This document shows, in pieces, positions 57,097 to 64,000 of a stretch of DNA of 64,000 nt. The stretch covers positions 124,001 to 188,000 of the forward strand of contig BGKB01000047.1 of assembly GCA_003116975.1 (NCBI GenBank), written 5' to 3'. The notes beneath the pieces are model-generated. The model was given only the letters and a program-made list of their open reading frames with translations, had not been told where the DNA came from and did no database searches. A program made the position numbers and the translations under genes. Source of the DNA: Aurantiochytrium sp. KH105 (taxonomy: Eukaryota > Sar > Bigyra > Thraustochytrida > Thraustochytriidae). Positions within the stretch are counted from its first letter, which is position 1. Each line of letters starts with the position of its first letter.

Positions 57097-59346
57097 TCAG
57101 GACAGAAGCCACGGCTCGAGCGAAGCAGAAAAGTTAGCGAGCTTAACAGCATGCCGAAGCTTGTACGTCGGTCTGCCGTTGTTGTCTTGCAAGCTTTTTT
57201 CAAAGCCCACAGAGTCATAGTTGTAAAAGGATCTTGAGCCATCCAGAAAGCCATAAAGCTGGAACGACGCGTACTTGCAGCTTGGCTTGTTGCGCTCGCA
57301 GGTGTCGAAGAAGAAAACCTCATCAATGGCCCAGTTAAGCGGCGTGTAGGCCACCTCGAGCGACCACTGCATCATGCGCCGCGAGAGCCGTAGCGCACCG
57401 GCGTTGATGCGACCTTTGCGGAGTCGGGGCTGCCAAAAACTTGCAACCCCCTTCCACATATTGACGTCTTCGGTCGCTGCCTCTCGCTTGAGAACAGTTT
57501 TAGGGTCATTGGAAAATTGCCAGGATACCGCAAGCATATCTGCGTCGTCGTGGCTGACCTTGTCAAACAAGGCAGACAATTTGCCGGTGAATGTCACATC
57601 ATAATCGAAGAGCCACAGATACTCCAGGTCCGGACGAGAATCCAACATGTGTTTGAAGATCACCATTGACGAAGCAAAGGTGTGAAACCACATGAAGCGG
57701 TTCACACTGTAGTGCTCCCGGGGAAAGATAATCTTCGTCGCGTTGGGGCCAACCTTTTGGCACAAAAGGGTGTTATAAAACGTCTCGCAAGCCTTGGCAA
57801 AGCCGTCCGGGGCTTCGAAAGGGATAGTATTCTGTACGATTCCATCACTGTCGAGCTGAATGAGCTCAAAGCCTGTCTCAACGCTGCGCTTCTGCTCCGC
57901 TTTGAACATAGCATAGGTCTCTGGCGAGTGCCTGCCTTGAAAGGCGGCCACCACCTCGCCTCCTTCCTCGTAAACACTGTGGGCCCATCCGTGCAGCGTC
58001 TGATTGACGCGTGGCGTGAGGATGTGCGTCTTCATTACCATGGCCTGATGTGCAAATCGACCTTGGCGAGGACGAGGGCGACGCGGACGAGAAGAGACAT
58101 CCAAGAGCTGTTCTTTGGCCACCTTGGCCATGCGCTCGACTTGGTAGGCTTTGGCGCAAGCCTTGGCGACACTCAGCTCCAGCTGGCCATACAGCCAACT
58201 TGCAAGTTGTCCAGCCGATGGCATGACTGTCTCCTTTTGCCATGCAACCTCGATCGGAAGAGGATATACTCCCTTCATTGGGGTTCCGGCAAGCAAATCT
58301 TCTACTGGAATCGCTTCAACAAATTTTCCAAGGCCACATTTGCGCGAGCGAACCGCATACCCTGCAAGGGTCCCCACCGTGCACTCCTCGAGTGAAGTTG
58401 GCCGAAACCATGCCTCGTCCGTATATTTTGTTGCGTCCGCCGCATAGCGCGAGGGCTGCGGCGTGAGCATTAGCGCAAGGGCTGGCCGCATATTTTTATC
58501 CTTTGCCCAGTCCACAAGGGGGGTACTTAACTTGGGCATTTTATCAAGATCGATGGCTGGGTTGGTGTCTGAGACCGTTCGTGGTGGTAGAGCAAGCTTG
58601 CGCGAAGCTGGACTATCCATCACATCGTCCCTTGCGTTGATGCGCAATTCCCTTCGTCGAAGAGATGAATCGATTTCTTTCTTTGGTTGGGCCGCTGCCT
58701 GCGTGCCCCAAATGGCACACTGGCTACCGCGCATCTTGGCCCAAATCTTCCCGAGATCCTGTTCCTGCTTGATTTGCATTCCTGGGCGCAGATAAAAGAC
58801 GCTCTTGTACCCACCTAGTGACCATAACGCTCGCATTTCGAAGCCGGCTTCGACAACCTCAACCCGCGCGCCCTTGCGAAGAATCTGGCGAATGTCCTTA
58901 CGAGTAAGACCAGCTGGATTTGTCACGACAATGAGGTCGGCAACGCGCGTCGTGTTCTTTGCATTGAGCGCATTCACCTGTTCTGCGAGCGCTGCGATAT
59001 GAAGGAGTTGCATGCGCTTGAGCAGCGTCCGTTTATCCAGATACTTGTCTGCGAGCTCCTCAAGTCCTTGCTCAAAGTCATCCCCAAAGTCGCGCACAAT
59101 GGTCGTCACGGCAAACTGTGCGCTTCCACTTTGAAAACTTCTGGTTTCTAGATCTTTCAAGCCATCGAAAGCGACATAGTCGAACATGGACCCTGAATCC
59201 TGAACCAAGTCTATTGGGTCAACAACGACAAGCGCAAACAAAACCGACATCAAGGCCAAGGCAGCGACCGCGAGCGCAGCTCGGGCGAGTCCATTTCGCG
59301 GTAGCCGGTGCGCGAGTGCGCTGGCGGCACGCCTCACCTCGTCCAT
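57097..59346 (-). CDS. type II membrane glycosyltransferase-like protein
   Basis: A 749-residue protein. Residues 25-45 (LAVAALALMSVLFALVVV) form one signal anchor after a short basic cytosolic tail, a Golgi type II topology. The N-terminal lumenal part (80-240) has a glycosyltransferase-A-like look with LIVVTNPAGL and YKSVFYLRPGM, where a metal-binding DxD would be expected but is absent. A Lys/Arg/Pro-rich linker near 425-445 precedes a second module (450-740) with YLWLFDYDVTFTG near 580, a plausible DxD-type site, and GRINAGALRLSRRM, AIDEVFFFDTC, patterns seen in nucleotide-sugar transferases. I cannot name the family or sugar. The start at 59346 is the first ATG; the gene is divergent from the GT10 gene. 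Glycosyltransferase call moderate. Confidence 0.6.
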   Translation of the reverse strand: MDEVRRAASALAHRLPRNGLARAALAVAALALMSVLFALVVVDPIDLVQDSGSMFDYVAFDGLKDLETRSFQSGSAQFAVTTIVRDFGDDFEQGLEELADKYLDKRTLLKRMQLLHIAALAEQVNALNAKNTTRVADLIVVTNPAGLTRKDIRQILRKGARVEVVEAGFEMRALWSLGGYKSVFYLRPGMQIKQEQDLGKIWAKMRGSQCAIWGTQAAAQPKKEIDSSLRRRELRINARDDVMDSPASRKLALPPRTVSDTNPAIDLDKMPKLSTPLVDWAKDKNMRPALALMLTPQPSRYAADATKYTDEAWFRPTSLEECTVGTLAGYAVRSRKCGLGKFVEAIPVEDLLAGTPMKGVYPLPIEVAWQKETVMPSAGQLASWLYGQLELSVAKACAKAYQVERMAKVAKEQLLDVSSRPRRPRPRQGRFAHQAMVMKTHILTPRVNQTLHGWAHSVYEEGGEVVAAFQGRHSPETYAMFKAEQKRSVETGFELIQLDSDGIVQNTIPFEAPDGFAKACETFYNTLLCQKVGPNATKIIFPREHYSVNRFMWFHTFASSMVIFKHMLDSRPDLEYLWLFDYDVTFTGKLSALFDKVSHDDADMLAVSWQFSNDPKTVLKREAATEDVNMWKGVASFWQPRLRKGRINAGALRLSRRMMQWSLEVAYTPLNWAIDEVFFFDTCERNKPSCKYASFQLYGFLDGSRSFYNYDSVGFEKSLQDNNGRPTYKLRHAVKLANFSASLEPWLLS

Positions 59347-59580
59347 CGTCAGCAACGTTGTCTCCGCGTGCTACTGTTTCAACCCGTTGACCGACCCGCC
59401 GACCGTCGACCAATCAAATGTTCAACAGCCAAACGACCTCGTCTCACTCGCGGCGACCACTGCACAGCGGAGCAGCCAGCGCGGGGGCTCCGGCTGCGGC
59501 TCGGGCGGCCGCGCCGCGCGGCGGTGCCCTCGCTTCTGTGCGCGCGCTGGAGGCTCGGTGGAGTAGCACTGCATGCCCCG

Positions 59581-59715
<135 letters not shown>

Positions 59716-60390
59716 GTACCTTCTTTCCTTCTTACCTTCTTTCTTTTGGACTTCGAGGACGGCTGCTGGGTAGAGGCTGCGGCGTGTCCTGCCTTGGTAG
59801 TCTGTTTCTCATGGTCGGTCTTTCTATGACTCTCTCTCGCGAGTCGCCCTCTCTCTCGTTCGGGCTTTTCGTGTCGCCGCCGCGGGCGCGATCGTCTTGC
59901 GTGGGCCCTGGCGCCCGCGCGCGCCCTGGGGCCGACGAGCTGGGCGCCACGCGTCGCGGGCATGCACGCACCAGAGTTCAAGTTGTGGAGAGGAGAAGAA
60001 GAGATGGTTGCAGATTCTCCGAGTTCTTTCTTCCTTCCTAGCCAGGTCGCGCGAAGACATTTTCGATAACGGTGCCGTCTCGGATGACCAAAGCGAATGT
60101 ATGGGCCCTTGCCCTACCTAGCTCTCGCGCGGGTGCTGCCAATTGAGCGGGCGTACGGCGGTTGCGCGAGCGAGCCACGCAGAGCAGGCTGTTGGCCCTC
60201 GGCAGCGGTTGGCCCTAGTCTGGGTTTCTTTCTGTGGCGCAAGGTGTGACCTGGCAAGAGAGTATAGCTGAGGTGCATGGAAAATGGGACTCGATGGGAC
60301 TCTTTTTGGGCCGTTGGCAACTGTTGCAGTTGAGGCGGCGACCCGGCCGGGCATCGCGCAATTACCGTGACCTGGAGAAGGGAGACAGAA

Positions 60391-60422
<32 letters not shown>
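60391..60422. repeat. (AGAC)8 microsatellite
   Basis: Eight perfect AGAC copies in the probable 5' leader of the GT10 gene. Confidence 0.9.
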
Positions 60423-60497
60423 CGCAGCAAACCTCTTATTTTAAGCCAAGAGGTTTTCTTGGAGACCCTGGCGCGGGACGACGGTGAGCGAGCACCC

Positions 60498-62000
60498 ATG
60501 CGCGATGACGAACCGGAAAAGCGCGGCGAGAAACGAGGCCTCCCGCGAAAGGCGGTGGCGGCCTTGTTGTCGGTCGTATTCTGGGGCGCGATGACTCTGG
60601 AAATCGAGTTCGTGAGAGCGCCGCTTGGTAGCTCCATTCACGTTGGCGCGCCTGGAGTCCGTGTTCAAGAACCTATGACAGCGAACATTGAGGAGACCTC
60701 AACTATAAACTGCGACAATCCTCAGGGTCTACTGCAGGAGGCAGAATGCGGGCACGAGTTTCGAAAATATTACAATATGACGCGCCACGATAGAGAAGGC
60801 ATCAGAGTTGCGTTCTACGGACACATTATTGGCAGTAGCGCTTTTGAGTTTCAAAGGGTATCAGGATGTCCCATCACATCTAAAAATGGGGCGCCAGCTT
60901 GTCTTCAAGACCCGTCATGTTCCATGTTCAAGATTGCCAAGGGAGGCGATTTGCGAGGTGCCGATGTGGTCATGGTCGATCGCATCGACGCAGAGCGTCT
61001 CACGAAAACGCGGTCGTGGGACAGAGAGATTCCACGCATGTTCACGCGGACCGATCAGAAGACAGGCGAAGTCCTTCATCGACGTCGCTTCCGCGTCCTC
61101 TATGTCCGAGAGGCTAGCTTCGTTAGCATAGAGGCACAATCGGAGGTTGACTTTGTCATGGGAGTTCACTATTGGCATGGCCTCCTTAATCCCAACTTTT
61201 TGATGCGTCCTTCGACTTTTGCGCGTCGTAACGCCAAGGTTGCAGACGCCGTGGCTTCCAAGGGAAGACAAAAGTTTGCTGTCTCTGTTGCTAGCAACTG
61301 CGAGCCAACACACAGCCGCCGTGGTGTCTACATTGATGATCTAGCGAAAGCACTCGGAAGTCGCGGAAACGTGGATCGCTATGGGTCGTGCCATGGAGCA
61401 CTCGCTGCGCCGCCCAAGCCACTTTCCAAAATGGCTTCAATTGCTGCGGAATACAAATTCTACCTCGCTTTCGAGAACACAATCATGGATGGCTATGTGA
61501 CAGAAAAGCTGCTTCAGAGTCTAACATTTGGGCCCATCCCAGTTTACATGGGCGCCGCCGACATTTTCAACATCACACGCACGCCTTCGTTCATTAACGT
61601 GCAAGACTTTGGATCCCCGGCTGAGCTCGCGGACTACCTCATTTATCTTGCCAACAATCAGACTGCCTATGACGAATATCACTCTTGGCGTCACGTGCCT
61701 CTCGCAGAAGCACTTTCAGAGGATTACCTGCAAAGGGTTTCGCGACATGTCCCGAGCCTAGCCGCATACGCTGAGATTCGCAAAGCCTACGAAGAGGCCG
61801 CTCCCCAGCGCAAGGTGAATCCTCTGCGCGTGGCGAATTGTTGCACTCTATGTAACCCGAGACTTCTCGACGACCTGACGCCCGCATCGTCGATCTCGCG
61901 CCGCTTCATTGCCGAGCGGCCTTGGTCTGCGTCTCGGATCCGCGCCGAGCTTTACCGCGCGGCAACCTCGAAACGACGAACGAAGAATGCATTGTCCTAG
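60498..62000 (+). CDS. GT10 alpha-fucosyltransferase-like type II protein
   Basis: A 500-residue Golgi enzyme expected to transfer fucose from GDP-fucose to N-glycans or other surface glycans. A basic N-terminus precedes a signal anchor at about 22-40 (AVAALLSVVFWGAMTL). The GT10 donor motif is clear at about 315-350: FYLAFENTIMDGYVTEKLLQ then FGPIPVYMGA, followed by FINVQDFGSPAELADYLIYL and ..NNQTAYDEYHSWR. VASNCEPTHSRRGVYIDDL and the VDRYGSCHG block upstream also match the family order. Several Cys suggest disulfides in the lumen. The chosen ATG is the Met right before the anchor; the frame runs upstream through the AGAC repeat to a possible Met near 60297, which I consider leader. Family firm, linkage unknown. 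Confidence 0.88.
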   Translation: MRDDEPEKRGEKRGLPRKAVAALLSVVFWGAMTLEIEFVRAPLGSSIHVGAPGVRVQEPMTANIEETSTINCDNPQGLLQEAECGHEFRKYYNMTRHDREGIRVAFYGHIIGSSAFEFQRVSGCPITSKNGAPACLQDPSCSMFKIAKGGDLRGADVVMVDRIDAERLTKTRSWDREIPRMFTRTDQKTGEVLHRRRFRVLYVREASFVSIEAQSEVDFVMGVHYWHGLLNPNFLMRPSTFARRNAKVADAVASKGRQKFAVSVASNCEPTHSRRGVYIDDLAKALGSRGNVDRYGSCHGALAAPPKPLSKMASIAAEYKFYLAFENTIMDGYVTEKLLQSLTFGPIPVYMGAADIFNITRTPSFINVQDFGSPAELADYLIYLANNQTAYDEYHSWRHVPLAEALSEDYLQRVSRHVPSLAAYAEIRKAYEEAAPQRKVNPLRVANCCTLCNPRLLDDLTPASSISRRFIAERPWSASRIRAELYRAATSKRRTKNALS

Positions 62001-62524
62001 ATAGATCAACGATAACGAAAAACTACTCGAGTAATCCCACGGTCTTCACTGTCGCAAGCACGCGCGTCTGCGCCTGCGCTTGGGCTTCCGCTTGCACGCG
62101 GGCTTGCTAGATGTACGGGAATTCCTGCTGCGGGACCCGCGACGAAATTCCTCGCATGAAAACGTCGCGTAAAAATCGCGTGGTGAAAAACCAAAATGGC
62201 GGGGGTCTCCGCGTACCCCTATCTCGGCATCCAAACGCAAATCGCGGAGAACCCTGCGCGGCGTTCGCGGCGTGCGTGCGTGCGTGCGCAGCGGCAGGCC
62301 AGCGCTGGCGCCGACAGGCGGGCAGGTGCACGGCCTGGCTGCCTGGCTGCCTGGCTGCCTGGCTGCGAGGCCGCGGCCCCGGTCGGAGAGCGAGCGCCAA
62401 CGCGGCGACCAGCGAGCGCCTCGCAGGTCGCATTTATTTTGTTACTCCAGGGTCAAGGCGCGCGCGCAGAGGGCGGCGGGCGAGGTAGCGTCGAGGCGAG
62501 GGCAGCAAGAGCAGAGCAGAGAGG
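62001..62524. other. intergenic region
   Basis: Between two plus-strand genes. Contains a GCTTGGGCTTCCGCTTGC-like run (62080-62107) and four tandem CCTGGCTG copies at 62334-62365. It ends in a GAGCAGAGCAGAGAGG leader. No gene seen. Confidence 0.55.
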
Positions 62525-64000
62525 ATGATCGTCTACGATGCGAGAAAGCTTGGCGGATACGACATCTTTTTGCATGCAAAGGGCAGCGCACTCTACTCGG
62601 CCAAGACGCTTCCTATCGCATTTGCATCGGCATTGCTGGCCACTGTTTTTGCGTATGCGCCAGTTTTGCGCACATGGACAGAGGCACACGTGCTACAGAG
62701 TACATCTTACTTTGGTGTAGGTTTTTTACTTTTGTATGAGTGTGCACCGCGATCAACATAGAAAACTAACCCAGACGAGTTGAGTCACCGCGACAACAGA
62801 GCATCAGCTTCATCGTAGGCTTCACAGTCGTGTACCGCTCGCAGATCGCCTATGAGCGATATGCTGCGGCGCAACTGGCTTATTTCAACATGGCGTCCAA
62901 AATGCACGACTTTATTTCTTTCACCAATGCATTTCTGCTGGACAATGACGAACGCACGCTCGTGATTCGCGATACCCTCGTACGCTGGGCTCGTGCGTAC
63001 CACGAATTGGCGCTTGATGAGTTTCAAGGAACCGAGTTCATTCCGCTCGATCGTGCCAATCTCACCCCGGAAGAGATTGAGCTGCTGATGCGCGATCGCA
63101 AACGCCCGATTCAGGTTTCGTCGTGGATGCACCGGCTCATCATGGAGAACCGCAAGTGTTTCAAAGCAGGCGATGCAATTCTCAGTCGCGCATTTCAGAT
63201 TCAGACCAACGCCAACATGTACTTCAATAATGTGCGCCGCATTGCAGAGACCCCGTTTCCCTTTCCCTTTGTGCAGCTGACCAGCGTTATGATCCATATT
63301 TGGGCTATCCTCACGCCCATTGTCACTGCCGCATTCTTTCCACAATCGTACATTCTGGCTGGTGCCATTGCTGGAGCGAGCACCTGGATTCTCTTTGGCG
63401 TGAACGAGACGGCCGCGCAGCTCGAGCTACCCTTTGAGCCTTCCGCTAACAACCTTCCCGTCGTCTACTACACAGTCGCCTTTGATGACGACATGAGCGC
63501 CGTTCAGTACATGCAAGTACCCGAGGTTTTTGAGTGTTGCCGGATGAACGACTTTACAACGCTCAAGGCAAAGTCAGCGCTCGCCGGCGATGCGACGCGC
63601 ACGTCTGGGCCGGGGCCCGATCACGATGCTCACTTGCCTTCTCTTCACCACGAGCCTAATCGTGCAGCCAGTGACGTGGCGCCGGACTCCAACTCAATCA
63701 TGAGTAAATTCCGTTTCCGCAACAAGCTCGACGCCATCATGGAGCCTGAAAAAGAAGACCCTTCGTCGCCACAGCTGCGTCCGCGGAGCCCGAACGCCAA
63801 TGGTGGTCCGCTGCGTACAGAGTCAGTCGGGAGTGATGGGATCAATGTTTCCCGGCAAGGTTCCGGGTCGAAGCTGTTCGACCTGTTCAGTCTTAACCGC
63901 GATGACATTCTACGCGAGTCAGGAGGTGCGAAGACGGAAGAAAATGATGATCCGAGCGACAGTGAAACCGAAAGTGCAAGTGGGGCAAAGAGCTCTGGTG
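62525..64000 (+). CDS. bestrophin-type anion channel, 3' end outside window, one intron
   Basis: Members of the bestrophin (UPF0187) family form pentameric chloride or bicarbonate channels in plasma, ER or plastid membranes. Exon 1 (62525-62716) encodes MIVYDARKLGGYDIF, then a first membrane helix and ends STSYFG. Exon 2 (62800 to the window end) continues SISFIVGFTVVYRSQIAYER, the family's first signature, then the helical region, TPFPFPFVQLTSVMIHIW and NETAAQLELPFEPSANNLP. The 83-nt intron has a GTAGGT donor, CTAAC branch site and CAG acceptor, and both joints are phase 0. After the channel core, from about 63490, comes a disordered Ser/Pro/Asp-rich cytosolic tail that is still open at 64000. 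No stop occurs in exon 2. Family assignment is firm; ion selectivity is unknown. Confidence 0.9.
62717..62799 (+). other. intron of the bestrophin gene
   Basis: GTAGGT donor at 62717, CTAAC branch-type motif near 62765-62770 and CAG acceptor ending at 62799. It is 83 nt, phase 0. Joining restores YFGSISFIVGFTVVYRSQ as in homologues. Confidence 0.85.

Overview
The window reads as nuclear DNA from a compact, GC-rich protist genome. Long open frames of 120 to 2193 codons sit 0.15 to 2 kb apart on both strands. Introns are few and short: those I can place are 83, 88 and 188 nt, with GT..CAG ends and recognisable branch-point-like motifs. Most chosen start codons sit in an AAG/GAG-ATG-G context. 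Gene content (calpain, bestrophin, prominin, RGS and cyclic-nucleotide-binding proteins, a GT10 fucosyltransferase, Rad16-like and HOP2 proteins, an IQ/EF-hand giant) is eukaryotic. My best guess is a stramenopile of the thraustochytrid type; this is inference from style and content, not an identification. I saw no rRNA, convincing tRNA, CRISPR array, transposon or retroelement.

Layout. 1-3.7 kb: a DUF1365 protein (5' exon off the window), a small coiled-coil protein, and a TPR/TMEM33-like membrane protein. 4.2-9.6 kb: a divergent pair, calpain protease and a cyclic-nucleotide/RGS protein, both with N-myristoylation-type starts. 10.3-13.1 kb: spliced methionyl-tRNA formyltransferase, a small unknown protein and a degenerate kinase-like exon. 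13.7-18.2 kb: a TIR-domain protein and a HOP2 homologue with a very long acidic N-terminus. 18.8-26.5 kb: HEAT-repeat protein, eIF2B gamma, NPL4-like protein and a seven-helix membrane protein. 27.6-39.3 kb: a Rad16-like SNF2 ATPase with PARP-type zinc finger and two RINGs, then a 2193-residue IQ/B-box/EF-hand scaffold. 39.9-44.9 kb: secreted Cys-rich protein, UTP7/WDR46 and glucose-6-phosphate isomerase. 46.6-56.2 kb: a second RGS protein, a PDI-like protein without active cysteines, a GPI/TM-anchored periplasmic-binding-protein-like receptor and a prominin. 57-64 kb: two divergently transcribed putative Golgi glycosyltransferases and a bestrophin-type anion channel that runs off the end.

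Themes. Signalling at membranes recurs (calpain, CNB-RGS, RGS, 7TM protein, TIR, bestrophin), as do surface/secretory proteins (two glycosyltransferases, prominin, Cys-rich protein, binding-protein-like receptor) and genome maintenance (HOP2, Rad16-like). Neighbours are not functionally linked as in operons. The nearest thing to a linked pair is calpain with the CNB-RGS protein, which share one 1.3 kb divergent control region. Intergenic DNA carries simple repeats: two long (TTTC)n tracts, both between divergent genes, CTG/CAG triplet tracts, a 106-bp tandem duplication and a cluster of five CACTTGCG elements.
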